A DNA stretch of 55,824 nucleotides from UBA1858 sp965262455 (GTDB lineage Bacteria; Pseudomonadota; Gammaproteobacteria; UBA4575). The stretch's first letter is position 1. Each line of letters begins with the position of its first letter. Made by a program: the position numbers and the translations under genes. The notes below the pieces were generated by a model. That model did not search any database and had not been told where the DNA came from. It was given only the letters and a program-made list of their open reading frames with translations. This document shows positions 1 to 8,755 of the stretch, piece by piece. The DNA is taken from contig CBDHFH010000005.1 of NCBI GenBank assembly GCA_965262455.1, positions 1-55,824 on the forward strand. The letters run 5' to 3'.

Positions 1-1316
1 ATTGCGGGATTCCATTCTGTCATCAAGGTTGCCCGCTGGGTAATTTAATTCCTGAGTGGAATGATCTTGTCTATCGTGATCAATGGAAAGATGCCATACA
101 ACGTTTACATGCCACCAATAATTTTCCAGAGTTTACCGGAACACTATGTCCGGCACCGTGTGAAGGCTCATGTGTATTAGGCATTAATGATGATCCCGTG
201 CATATCAAAGCAGTAGAGCTCTCCATTATTAATAAAGCCTGGGAGAACGGCTGGATAGAACCGCAAATTGCCACAGTAAAAACTGGCAAGAAGGTGGCCA
301 TTGTTGGTTCCGGTCCCGCGGGGATGGCGGCGGCCCAACAACTCGCGCGCGCGGGCCATGATGTCACTTTATTTGAACGTGATGATCGTATCGGTGGCTT
401 AATGCGCTATGGTATTCCTGAATTTAAAATGGAAAAGAAAGTACTGGATCGCCGTATGCAACAAATGCAAGCAGAGGGTGTGACATTCAAAACCAATGCG
501 CATGTGGGAGTCGACATTGCGGTTAAAGAATTAAAACAACAATTTGATGCCATATTGCTTACCGGTGGCGCCTGTGAGCGTCGTGACCTGCCTGCCGAAG
601 GCAGAGAGCTAAAGGGAATTTATCAGGCGATGGATTACCTGCCTATGCAAAATCGAGTGTGTGAAGGGGATACCAAGTCGGATAAATTTATTGATGCTAA
701 AGACAAGCATGTTGTGATCATTGGTGGGGGTGATACTGGCGCAGATTGTTTGGGTACGGCAAATCGTCAAGGCGCCAAATCTGTTCACCAGCTAGAAATT
801 ATGCCTAGGCCCCCTGAAACACGTGCAGAAAATAATCCTTGGCCAGAGTGGCCGCGAATTTTTAGAACAGCCTCGGCGCACGAAGAAGGGGTTGAGCGGG
901 TTTATTCAGTGTCAACAAAGCGATTTGTTGAGGATGGTCATGGCAATGTATCTGGATTAGAGCTCGTCACAGTAGAAATGAAAAATGTCGATGGACGCAT
1001 GCAGTTTGTAGAAGTTGAAGGCAGTAACACTACGATACCGTGTGATCTGGCGCTATTGGCGATGGGCTTTTTAGGGCCAGAAAAGCCGGGCATGATTGAA
1101 CAGCTAGGCTTGAAACTTGACGCGCGTGGCAATGTGATCGCAGATAAAAACTGGATGACAAATGTTGAAGGTGTGTTTACTGCAGGAGATATGCAACGTG
1201 GCCAAAGTCTCATCGTTTGGGCGATAGCAGAAGGGCGATCTGCGGCACGAGGTGTCGATGAATATCTAATGGGTGAAAGTGATTTGCCCGCGCCGGTTGA
1301 GCCTATCAGTCTGTAA
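1..1316 (+). CDS. gltD: Glutamate synthase small subunit, 5'-truncated by the window edge
   Basis: Small (beta) subunit of NADPH-dependent glutamate synthase; it passes electrons from NADPH through FAD and Fe-S clusters to the large subunit in ammonia assimilation. The frame is open from base 3. It begins inside the N-terminal Fe-S domain, with cysteines in CGIPFCHQGCPLGN and then LCPAPCEGSC. A FAD Rossmann motif (GSGPAGMAAA) and a second nucleotide-binding site (IIGGGDTGADC) follow. About 438 residues are visible, so roughly 40-50 N-terminal residues lie outside the window. The first in-frame ATG here (198) is internal and is not the start. The large-subunit gene gltB is expected upstream. 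Identification is firm. Confidence 0.95.
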   Translation, partial: CGIPFCHQGCPLGNLIPEWNDLVYRDQWKDAIQRLHATNNFPEFTGTLCPAPCEGSCVLGINDDPVHIKAVELSIINKAWENGWIEPQIATVKTGKKVAIVGSGPAGMAAAQQLARAGHDVTLFERDDRIGGLMRYGIPEFKMEKKVLDRRMQQMQAEGVTFKTNAHVGVDIAVKELKQQFDAILLTGGACERRDLPAEGRELKGIYQAMDYLPMQNRVCEGDTKSDKFIDAKDKHVVIIGGGDTGADCLGTANRQGAKSVHQLEIMPRPPETRAENNPWPEWPRIFRTASAHEEGVERVYSVSTKRFVEDGHGNVSGLELVTVEMKNVDGRMQFVEVEGSNTTIPCDLALLAMGFLGPEKPGMIEQLGLKLDARGNVIADKNWMTNVEGVFTAGDMQRGQSLIVWAIAEGRSAARGVDEYLMGESDLPAPVEPISL

Positions 1317-1435
1317 AAATAATCCTTGTAAATGCCATAGCTGACATTACTCATGTCGCAGGATTAGGCAATTCTTGCAATGTAAATTCATGCTGGCGTA
1401 CGGCTAGTAATGTTGATTGATGCTAAATCTCTCTG

Positions 1436-2656
1436 TTAGACAACTTCTCCCGCAGCGGCTGCAGAGGCCCATGCCCACTGAAAGTTATAGCCGCCCAGAT
1501 GCCCCGTCACATCGAGTACCTCGCCAATAAAATATAAGCCTTTATGCTGATTGGCTTGCATTGTTTTAGATGAAATCTCATAACAGTTAACGCCGCCCAA
1601 TGTCACCTCGGCGGTGCGATATCCTTCCGTGCCGTTAGGAATAAACTGCCAATGATGGAATTGGTTAGCCACCTGTCTGATTAGACTATCAGACATCTGA
1701 TTGATTGGTTTGTTGGCTAAATCCATAGCTGGGAACCATAGTTCAATCAATACTTGCACGATATTCTTGCTTAAATATTTGCTTAGTATTGTCTTTAGTA
1801 TCTGTTTAGAGCCCTGACGTTTATATTCTTTTAATTTTTTGCATAAGTCCATGTGCGGTAATAAGTTGATTATGACAATATCATCAGCGCTCCAATAGGA
1901 AGATATCTGAAGTATCGCAGGGCCACTCATGCCTCGATGAGTAAACAAGATATTTTCATGGAACGTTGTGTCATTGCATGTCACACAGGCTGCAACGGAG
2001 GCACCACTTAACTGTGCTAATTTATTAAGTGCATCAGGGTTAGCAGTTAAAGGAACCAGTGCCGCATGGGTATTCGTGACGCTGATACCAAATTGTTTGG
2101 CAACTTGATAACCAAAGCCCGTTGCTCCCATGGTTGGGATTGATAGGCCGCCAGTTGCAATGACTAATGAATCGCACATGCATGGCCCTAATGATGTGGT
2201 AAGTTGAAAGCCATTGTCTATATGTAAGATGTTTTGCACTTCACACTTCGCTCTTATTTTAGCGCCTACCAGCTGGCACTCTTTGATCAGTAAATCCAGA
2301 ATGTCTTTGGATTTATTATCACAAAACAATTGACCGAGCTTTTTTTCATGATAGGGGATGTTGTATTGCTCGACGAGTGCGACAAAATCTTCTGGTGTGT
2401 AGCGAGATAGCGCAGATTTACAAAAATTTGGGTTGGTGGAAATAAAATTATTGGCTTGAGTGTTTAAGTTAGTGAAGTTGCAACGTCCACCGCCAGACAT
2501 AAGAATTTTTTTACCAATTTTGTTTGCGTGATCAATCACTAGCACGCTGCGTCCTCGCTGGCCGGCTTTTGCGGCGCACATCAAGCCGGCAGCACCGGCA
2601 CCGATAATGAGTACATCAACCTGTTGCGGTAAAGATGATTTTTGATCTATTGTCAT
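1436..2656 (-). CDS. HI0933/YhiN-family FAD-dependent oxidoreductase
   Basis: A 406-residue flavoprotein of the HI0933-like (BaiN/YhiN) family. The N-terminus has the dinucleotide-binding motif DVLIIGAGAAGLMCA, then the family signature GGRCNFTN around residues 56-63. The C-terminus has TLGGVNCYEI and GEVLDVTGHLGGYN, typical of the family's FAD-contacting end. The substrate is not known for most members, so none is assigned. It is convergent with gltD, and a 119-bp gap between them shows no clear terminator. It is divergent from the tautomerase gene at 2692, so the 35-bp gap between the two starts must carry regulatory signals for both. The length is normal for the family. Confidence 0.88.
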   Translation of the reverse strand: MTIDQKSSLPQQVDVLIIGAGAAGLMCAAKAGQRGRSVLVIDHANKIGKKILMSGGGRCNFTNLNTQANNFISTNPNFCKSALSRYTPEDFVALVEQYNIPYHEKKLGQLFCDNKSKDILDLLIKECQLVGAKIRAKCEVQNILHIDNGFQLTTSLGPCMCDSLVIATGGLSIPTMGATGFGYQVAKQFGISVTNTHAALVPLTANPDALNKLAQLSGASVAACVTCNDTTFHENILFTHRGMSGPAILQISSYWSADDIVIINLLPHMDLCKKLKEYKRQGSKQILKTILSKYLSKNIVQVLIELWFPAMDLANKPINQMSDSLIRQVANQFHHWQFIPNGTEGYRTAEVTLGGVNCYEISSKTMQANQHKGLYFIGEVLDVTGHLGGYNFQWAWASAAAAGEVV

Positions 2657-2691
2657 GTAAACACACTGTTTAACATTAAGGAATTCTAAAC

Positions 2692-2895
2692 ATGCCGTAT
2701 GTCAATATCAAAGTAACGAACGAAGGTGTCAGCAAACAACAAAAGTCACAACTCATTCAAGGTGTCACGCAGTTGCTTGAAGCAGTATTGAATAAAAATC
2801 CAGCCACTACTGTGATAGTAATTGATGAAGTAGATACTGATAACTGGGGAATTGGTGGCGAACAGGTAACTGAACGGAGAAAGCTTGGGCAATAA
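2692..2895 (+). CDS. 4-oxalocrotonate tautomerase family protein
   Basis: A 67-residue small tautomerase. After removal of Met the protein starts with Pro, the catalytic base of the 4-OT superfamily. The C-terminal half contains DNWGIGGEQV, which matches the conserved WGIGG-type motif. Members are cytoplasmic oligomers that tautomerise or dehalogenate small keto acids; the substrate cannot be read from sequence. An AAGGA Shine-Dalgarno lies about 10 bases before the ATG. It is a monocistronic-looking gene, divergent from the HI0933 flavoprotein and convergent with the thioredoxin-like gene that ends at 2905. Confidence 0.88.
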   Translation: MPYVNIKVTNEGVSKQQKSQLIQGVTQLLEAVLNKNPATTVIVIDEVDTDNWGIGGEQVTERRKLGQ

Positions 2896-2904
2896 TCAGA
2901 CGAA

Positions 2905-3426
2905 TTATTCAGCTAAAAGTGTCAAGATCGCTTGCTCGACATCTTCCTTGGTAAATTGATTGTTTGGGTCATCGCCCGTTAGGCGGCTATGTATCTTGCC
3001 TTGTTGGTCATAGATAAACACTGCAGGAATACCAATCAGATCAAGTTGCTCAAATGTCAGCATTAAATTTTCATCGACATGATAATGTTCAAAGGTGGCA
3101 TTCATCTTGTGTAAGAAACGGTTGGCTGCTGCAAGTGAATCAGTGTCTTCTCTATCGTCTAGATTGAGGCTGACAAAGCGAACGTTTTTATTTTTATAGC
3201 GTTGGTGAAGCATCACCATTTCAGGAAATTGTTCAATACAGTTGGTGCACCACATTGCCCACATATCAACAACTAGAACATCAGGCTGATAAGTGGGTAA
3301 TTTGCGCTGCCACTCAGCAAGTGAAATTGCTCGCATGGGTGTAACGCTATCCGCAATCACCATCGCACCATTGCAGCAACAGGCGATTATTGCGCAATAG
3401 CAAAGTGTGCGAAATTTATTGTACAT
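2905..3426 (-). CDS. TlpA-like thioredoxin-fold protein, exported
   Basis: A 173-residue thioredoxin-fold protein. A short hydrophobic N-terminus with several cysteines acts as signal peptide or anchor. It is followed by WAMWCTNC, the CxxC redox centre at residues 60-63, and a cis-Pro region (IGIPAVFIYD). The fold and export signal place it with TlpA/ResA-type periplasmic thiol oxidoreductases; the partner is unknown. Its start overlaps the end of the upstream redoxin gene by 11 bases, so the two are translationally coupled and probably work together. Central residues such as LNLDDRED resemble the peroxide/redoxin branch. Confidence 0.85.
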   Translation of the reverse strand: MYNKFRTLCYCAIIACCCNGAMVIADSVTPMRAISLAEWQRKLPTYQPDVLVVDMWAMWCTNCIEQFPEMVMLHQRYKNKNVRFVSLNLDDREDTDSLAAANRFLHKMNATFEHYHVDENLMLTFEQLDLIGIPAVFIYDQQGKIHSRLTGDDPNNQFTKEDVEQAILTLLAE

Positions 3427-4048
3427 ATTTCACTGTGCAACCATGCGCGCGCGTTTCAGCCATCGCCACAGGCTGGCCTGACAGTGTGGCATTAATAGCA
3501 TCACTCACATAATACGCACTCGGTTCGCCATTAATGTGTTTGACACTACCATCGCTGCCCATTTTTGCAGGCGAGTCATACAGTGCGCCCATATAGATCA
3601 GTTTGCGTTGCTTGTTAAACACGAAATATTCTGGTGTGCGCGTGGCACCCAACGCGCGTCCAAACGCCTGACTTTCATCATAAACATACTCGAAGTCATA
3701 ACCCACCTTGTTGGCATGTTCTTTCATTGCGGGTAATCGATCGTCTTCTCTATGATTCATGCTGACGCCAACAATCCGAACGCTGCTGTTTTTAAATTCA
3801 TCACTTAAAGCAACCAAGTCTTTATCCATGCCTTTGACCCACGGGCAGTGATTGGCTAAAGACACAAAGACTAAGATGTCCTCATCTAAGTCGCTGCTGG
3901 AGAGAGTCTCGCCACTTACTGAAGGTAAATCACTAAACGGTGGAAGCGGGTCTCCAATATCAAGTATTGAGTTAAATTGGCCGGCATGGGCAAAACAGGT
4001 AAACATAAATACCAATATCGTGATGTTGAATTGTAAAAAAGATCTCAT
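3416..4048 (-). CDS. Redoxin (AhpC/TSA-like) domain protein, exported
   Basis: A 210-residue protein with a signal peptide (MRSFLQFNITILVFMFTCFA) and a redoxin/thioredoxin-like domain. The expected peroxidatic or thioredoxin position reads NHCPWVKG, with a single Cys at residue 68 and no CxxC partner. A second conserved-looking cysteine sits at the very C-terminus in HGCTVKYVQ. The ATG at 4048 is preferred over an upstream in-frame start because GAGGA lies about 7 bases before it. First gene of a two-gene minus-strand operon with the TlpA-like protein. The family is common in environmental bacteria, with no settled function. Peroxidase or disulfide exchange are both possible. Confidence 0.85.
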   Translation of the reverse strand: MRSFLQFNITILVFMFTCFAHAGQFNSILDIGDPLPPFSDLPSVSGETLSSSDLDEDILVFVSLANHCPWVKGMDKDLVALSDEFKNSSVRIVGVSMNHREDDRLPAMKEHANKVGYDFEYVYDESQAFGRALGATRTPEYFVFNKQRKLIYMGALYDSPAKMGSDGSVKHINGEPSAYYVSDAINATLSGQPVAMAETRAHGCTVKYVQ

Positions 4049-4193
4049 ACAGTATCCTCGTGTTGTCATCCGTTGCTGCTAGATTCTCGTCGCTAGTGGA
4101 TTCGCTTAGATAAGCGCATAGGTTTCTGACTATTATGATAAACAGAGATGGTATAGTAATCTAACCTATAAAAACTAATGAAATAGATTGCAC

Positions 4194-5300
4194 GTGTCAG
4201 AAAACAAAACTATTGTGATTGACTTCGGTAAAATTTCAACGCCTTATTGCGGTCTTGCAGAAGTGGCTTTGAATTATTCTGAAGCACTTAATCAACTCGC
4301 ACCAAAAGGCCTGCAATTTATTTACCTTGTGCCCTCGGCATTGCGTGTCGAGTTTGATCAACGCATGGGGCGCCAAACAGTAGTGACACCTCAGTATAAG
4401 GGTCTTGCCAGAGTATTATTTTATCTTACTGGCAACACAAACTATTTTTGTAAACTTCCCGCGTATGATGTCTATCATTATTTACATTTTTATTCGCCAT
4501 GGGGTCCCGGTGATAAGCAAAAATCAGTAAGTCTGCTTACCATCCATGATTTTCATGCCTTGGAAAGAAAGCGTGCTGCTAAAAGACTGCATCGATGCTT
4601 AAATAAAGTGAGCTATATTGCCTTTATTTCACAATTTGCTGCTAAAGAATATTCTCGACTATTATCAGGCTATAAGCACCAGACAAATGTTATTGCCAAT
4701 GGAGTAAAGAGACCACCGACAATTGACCCTGCAGCTAGTCAGAAGTTAACGCACCAGTACGGGCAATTTTTATTTACCTTAGGTGGATTGAAAAGAAAAA
4801 ATATTCATAGCTTGCTCGGTATGATGCAAGTAATTACTACGAGGCATGCGAGTGAGCAATTTAAGCTTGTCGTGGCGGGTAGCATTAAAGATAAGTACAA
4901 AAAAGAACTCGAGAAAGAAATAGTCGACAGGAATATAAGTCAGCAAGTTATTTTATTAGGTGCGATATCGGAGCAACAAAAATTCGAATATTTGCATGCC
5001 TGCCGTGCATTTGTGTTCCCTTCATTGCAAGAAGGTTTTGGGCTGCCTGTTATAGAAGCGCTACACTTTGGCAAACCAGTATTTTGCTCAAATAGAACAA
5101 GCTTGCCTGAGGTGGGCGGTGAGTATGTGTGTTACTGGGAAAATTTTGCGCCTGAGTATATGGCTGATGTTGTGCTAAACGGCTTGCATGCTAATGATCG
5201 CGGTCAAGCGAACATTGAATCTAAGCGTAAGCAATATGCGTTAAGTTTTGACTGGCAGGCAAATGCACAACGCTATGTCGAGTTATATAAAAGTATGTAA
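4194..5300 (+). CDS. Glycosyltransferase family 4 (GT-B) protein
   Basis: About 368 residues, with the GT-B architecture of GT4 enzymes, which transfer sugars from nucleotide donors in polysaccharide or glycolipid assembly. The C-terminal domain contains GLKRKNIHSLLGM, then FPSLQEGFGLPVIEALHFGKPVFCS, the EGFGLPxxEA donor-binding signature, followed by SLPEVGG. The start is uncertain: a GTG at 4194 is chosen over a TTG at 4188, and neither has a good Shine-Dalgarno. It is convergent with an FkbM-type methyltransferase gene and lies near a secreted beta-helix gene, which fits a surface-carbohydrate neighbourhood. The sugar and acceptor cannot be inferred. Confidence 0.88.
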   Translation: MSENKTIVIDFGKISTPYCGLAEVALNYSEALNQLAPKGLQFIYLVPSALRVEFDQRMGRQTVVTPQYKGLARVLFYLTGNTNYFCKLPAYDVYHYLHFYSPWGPGDKQKSVSLLTIHDFHALERKRAAKRLHRCLNKVSYIAFISQFAAKEYSRLLSGYKHQTNVIANGVKRPPTIDPAASQKLTHQYGQFLFTLGGLKRKNIHSLLGMMQVITTRHASEQFKLVVAGSIKDKYKKELEKEIVDRNISQQVILLGAISEQQKFEYLHACRAFVFPSLQEGFGLPVIEALHFGKPVFCSNRTSLPEVGGEYVCYWENFAPEYMADVVLNGLHANDRGQANIESKRKQYALSFDWQANAQRYVELYKSM

Positions 5301-5351
5301 ACTGAGTCGACTCATTTAAAGTAAATGTTCGTGTATATATTTAGTGTTCGG

Positions 5352-6203
5352 TTATTTATATTTGTTTCTTGATCGTTTCCATTTACGCGTACTTAAACTG
5401 CGTTTTAAACGATCAATTTTCTGCTTGATATAGGGTTTCTTGGGAGCAATTATTTCCTCACCAGAATAAAATGGCCAGAAATCTAGGCGGTGATCTTGCA
5501 TGCGTGCATGACACGATTGATCGTACTCAGTAGGGAAAATTTGATTCGCTAGTTCGCCTCCTGGATGCAGCGCTTTATTCACAAACGTAAATTCCATCAC
5601 GTCAGGGACTTTATAACCGTCAATAATAAACATGCTGGCATAGTTATTTGCATGTACGTTCCAGCAATGAAAATACTTGCTGATCTTGCTTAAAACGGCA
5701 ACTTTTTGCTCTAAACTTACTTGCGGATACATGGTGTTGATGCCTTTGCCTGATAGGTCATGCATTTCAAGTGCAATCTGGTTGCATTGTTGCAATATAT
5801 GCTCAGGCATATGTAAGAAAGTAAGCCATTCTGCACCCTCTGTATCCATTTTTAAAAATAGCCTTTGATGTTCATCGCCGTTCTGTTGAATGTGAGTTTC
5901 CAAGGTGTCGCAATTATCTGTTTTCTCATGGCTAATCCCTTGTTGAGTAAAGCTAAAGTGTGGTCGCTTGGGCGGTGGTGAGATTGAAAAATCATATTGG
6001 CGAACTTCAGAGCCGTACAGATGATGGAAATGCTGGTCGAAGCTATCATTGTCTTCTATTCCATAAGAATAGAGCACAGTGTCAGATAAATTTTCATGAT
6101 GCATGATGACGTAGCCACCATCACCCGCGCAGCCAATACGCTTTCGCTGAGCGCCATTCACTTGCTTAGGTTGCAAGATAGACAATAAATCGGAAATTCC
6201 CAT
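5352..6203 (-). CDS. FkbM-like methyltransferase domain protein
   Basis: A 283-residue protein. The central part has GCAGDGGYVIM near the N-terminus and LFLKMDTEGAEWLTFLHMPE in the middle, the KxDxEGxE signature of FkbM-type (Methyltransf_21) SAM-dependent methyltransferases, which often modify surface glycans. A basic C-terminal tail (KQKIDRLKRSLSTRKWKRSR) ends the protein. It is convergent with the GT4 gene, 51 bp away. The N-terminal SAM-binding glycine motif is less clear than in classical FkbM, so the activity is an inference; membership in the FkbM-like superfamily is reasonably secure. Confidence 0.72.
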   Translation of the reverse strand: MGISDLLSILQPKQVNGAQRKRIGCAGDGGYVIMHHENLSDTVLYSYGIEDNDSFDQHFHHLYGSEVRQYDFSISPPPKRPHFSFTQQGISHEKTDNCDTLETHIQQNGDEHQRLFLKMDTEGAEWLTFLHMPEHILQQCNQIALEMHDLSGKGINTMYPQVSLEQKVAVLSKISKYFHCWNVHANNYASMFIIDGYKVPDVMEFTFVNKALHPGGELANQIFPTEYDQSCHARMQDHRLDFWPFYSGEEIIAPKKPYIKQKIDRLKRSLSTRKWKRSRNKYK

Positions 6204-6355
6204 AAACGTATAAATTAAATACCGCGCTAAGCTATAATTTGTGAGCTAGTCGTAATTCCTTCCTAAGTGGTTGTGCATACTACCACCTTACTTCGATTCA
6301 TGAATCATGAAAATCATGAGTGAAAATATGTGAATAAAAGGGTAACAAGCGCATT

Positions 6356-7297
6356 ATGAATATTAAGATCATTCCAGTCATTGTCACTGCATTAATTATG
6401 TCTGCTCAGGTGCATGCGAGGACTTTATATATGGGGCCGGGAGAGAAATTTAGCACCTTAGAAGAGATTCAGGATGTTATTCAAGAAGGTGATGTGCTGG
6501 AAATTGTCCCTGGCACTTATCGCCAATGCGGCATTTTCCATGTCGATAACATCACCATCAGACCGAAAGGTTGGCCGAAGCATACGGCTAAACCGCGCTT
6601 CCAGGATGTATCCTGTGAGGGCAAGGGTATTTTTGTCATCGTTGGTGACAATATCCGTATTGATTCGATTGAATTTGTTAACTCAAAGGTGCCTGATAGG
6701 GATGGCTCGGGGATACGTTTTAATGGCCAACGACTGTCTGTCTATGACTCCTACTTTTATAAGAATGAAATGGGTATTCTCACGGGCAATGAAGGATATG
6801 GAGATATTGTCATTGATGGCTCTGTATTTGAAAGCAATGGCAACAAGCCGCCTCACTGGGGTCATGGTATTTATGTGGGCGAATCGGCGCGACTGCGGGT
6901 GACAAATTCATTATTCATTAAACAAGTCACCGGACATCATATTAAGTCACGTGCGGTATATACCGAAGTCACTGGCAATGAAATTGCTGATGGCATGGAT
7001 GGCAATGCAAGTTATTCAATTGATATCTCTAATGGCGGTAATGTGTTGATTGAAAATAATATTATTCAAAAAGGACCGCTTACTGATAATATCGAAACGG
7101 CAATTTGTATTGCCTGTGAGGGTGGGACCAACCCTGGTGAATCTATCGTTGTGCGTAATAATAAATTTACCAACAATACCGCTTCAGACAATGTTGTATT
7201 TTTAAGAAACTTAACTAGTACAGATGAATTGCTGGAAGATAATATTCTGCAAGGCAATACATCAGTATTATTATCAAACAGTTTTCCAGACCATTAA
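6356..7297 (+). CDS. Secreted right-handed parallel beta-helix protein
   Basis: A 313-residue protein with a signal peptide ending near residue 21 (MSAQVHA). The rest consists of short repeating strands rich in N, G, V and I, such as SVYDSYFYKNEMGI, VIDGSVFESNG, RVTNSLFIKQ and LIENNIIQKG, the coil pattern of right-handed parallel beta-helix (pectin-lyase-like) folds. Four to six cysteines are present, consistent with a periplasmic or extracellular location. Such proteins bind or cleave polysaccharides, but no catalytic motif is evident, so no substrate is proposed. It is convergent with the AlkA-like gene, with one base between the stop codons. Confidence 0.8.
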   Translation: MNIKIIPVIVTALIMSAQVHARTLYMGPGEKFSTLEEIQDVIQEGDVLEIVPGTYRQCGIFHVDNITIRPKGWPKHTAKPRFQDVSCEGKGIFVIVGDNIRIDSIEFVNSKVPDRDGSGIRFNGQRLSVYDSYFYKNEMGILTGNEGYGDIVIDGSVFESNGNKPPHWGHGIYVGESARLRVTNSLFIKQVTGHHIKSRAVYTEVTGNEIADGMDGNASYSIDISNGGNVLIENNIIQKGPLTDNIETAICIACEGGTNPGESIVVRNNKFTNNTASDNVVFLRNLTSTDELLEDNILQGNTSVLLSNSFPDH

Positions 7298-7298
7298 A

Positions 7299-7919
7299 TC
7301 ACGTTGCCTGCAGCTTTAGGTGATGATAGTAGTGCCATAAAAACAAGCTGCCGGCGCTGCGCCATGGCGCCCATTGCGCTACCAAGTCACGTGCGACTTT
7401 GGGGGTGGGTTTTTTATTTAAACCTCTAAGCTTGCCTAGCGCAACTTGTAAAGCTAGGTCATTGGCTGGGAAGATATCTTTGCGACCAAGTGAAAACATG
7501 AGATATATTTCAGCGCTCCATTCACCAAAACCATGTAAGTGTGTGATTGATTGTATGGCATCTTGATCACTCATCTTGTGTAGTTTTTGTGGATCAAACT
7601 CTCCGCATTGAATGGCTTTGGCTAATCCTTTTATATAGCTGACTTTGCGCTCCGATAGCCCGGCTTTTCTCAAGCTGCTGCTTCTCTTTCTGCTTATACA
7701 TTCTGGAGTCATCTCGTCTAGGCACGCAGACACTTTTTGCATAATAGAGTCAGCAGCTTTTGCCGATAATTGTTGGCTAATGATTGTATTGACTAATGTT
7801 TTGAATCCCGCAGGTGCAGTTCTAGGTTTGGGATACCCGTAAGTTTTAAGTGCAAGCGCTAACTCTGCATCATTTTTGGCAATTTGGTTTAAAGCGCGAT
7901 TAATTGACGATTGGTTCAT
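7299..7919 (-). CDS. DNA-3-methyladenine glycosylase II-like (HhH-GPD) protein
   Basis: A 206-residue base-excision repair glycosylase of the HhH-GPD superfamily. The helix-hairpin-helix reads LHGFGEWSAEIYLMF, followed by the Gly/Pro-rich loop and the catalytic aspartate in KDIFPANDLALQ. The N-terminal IISQQLSAKAADSI motif is also typical. It lacks the extra N-terminal domain of E. coli AlkA (282 residues), so it belongs to the short AlkA/Mag1-like group that removes alkylated purines from DNA. No Fe-S cysteine cluster is present, which excludes EndoIII or MutY. It stands alone between two plus-strand secreted-protein genes. Confidence 0.88.
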   Translation of the reverse strand: MNQSSINRALNQIAKNDAELALALKTYGYPKPRTAPAGFKTLVNTIISQQLSAKAADSIMQKVSACLDEMTPECISRKRSSSLRKAGLSERKVSYIKGLAKAIQCGEFDPQKLHKMSDQDAIQSITHLHGFGEWSAEIYLMFSLGRKDIFPANDLALQVALGKLRGLNKKPTPKVARDLVAQWAPWRSAGSLFLWHYYHHLKLQAT

Positions 7920-8068
7920 TAGAAGTAATTTTTGGGGAAGTGGTTTTTTGTATTCGCTAGCACAAATTAAATAACAGTTAACATTATAAAATTGATCTTT
8001 TCATGAATGAAATAATTTTCGGTATTTACGGTCTATTAGTCTATTGGCAACAACAAACATACAAGCAA

Positions 8069-8713
8069 ATGTATAAAATTATCATAAGTGTCTTTCTGTT
8101 GGGAATGTGTACCGTAAGTGTTTATTCGAGCACAAACAAGCTCAATGTGGGCAATTTTTCTCAAATGGATTTGTCTGGTTGGGATGAGAAATCCTTTGCT
8201 GGTAGTACAAATTATGAGATATATAATGACAGTCAGCATTCATACTTGCGAGCCAGCGCAAATGGTACGGCTTCCGCCTTGTTCAAAAAAGTCAAAGTAG
8301 ACTTAAATGAGACACCCTACTTAAATTGGTCGTGGCGTATTGAAAAGTCACTTGCGTCGGTTGATGAACAGACCAAGCAAGGGGATGATTATGCGGCACG
8401 AATTTATGTCATCTTGAAACGTGGTATAGCCCCATGGAAGACCAATGCATTGAATTATGTTTGGTCAAGTAATTCGCAACCACCTATGTCTTGGCCAAAT
8501 GCATATACAGATAAAGCGATCATGATTCCATTACGCACGCAACAGGATGATGGGTTGTGGAAAATTGAAAAAGTTAATATAAAAGAAGATTTTAAGAAAT
8601 TTTTTGGCTTGGAAATTGACCACATACATGCAGTCGCACTGATGACAGACACGGATAACTCGCAATTGCAGGCGATTGCGAGTTATGGTGATATCTTTTT
8701 TACGGCCAACTAG
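8069..8713 (+). CDS. DUF3047 family exported protein
   Basis: A protein of about 214 residues when started at the ATG at 8069, which gives a clean signal peptide (MYKIIISVFLLGMCTVSVYS). An upstream in-frame ATG at 8003 would add 22 residues. Conserved DUF3047 features are LNWSWRIEKSL, GDDYAARIYVILKRG, NALNYVWSSNSQP and VALMTDTDNSQ with a C-terminal YGDIFF. The family folds as a jelly-roll-like sandwich and has no assigned biochemical function. It is convergent with the chemotaxis receptor gene and shows no operon partner. Confidence 0.82.
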   Translation: MYKIIISVFLLGMCTVSVYSSTNKLNVGNFSQMDLSGWDEKSFAGSTNYEIYNDSQHSYLRASANGTASALFKKVKVDLNETPYLNWSWRIEKSLASVDEQTKQGDDYAARIYVILKRGIAPWKTNALNYVWSSNSQPPMSWPNAYTDKAIMIPLRTQQDDGLWKIEKVNIKEDFKKFFGLEIDHIHAVALMTDTDNSQLQAIASYGDIFFTAN

Positions 8714-8755
8714 TATGACGAGATCAATTTACTGTTCGCAGCTATGAGAGCTTGC

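Noticed and set aside
938..1354. A 138-codon ORF antisense to gltD
   Set aside because: Lies wholly opposite a conserved gltD region and has no protein-like features.
6296..6319. Repeated ATCATGA units upstream of the beta-helix gene as a regulator box
   Set aside because: Short, AT-rich and without symmetry typical for a known regulator. Could easily be chance.
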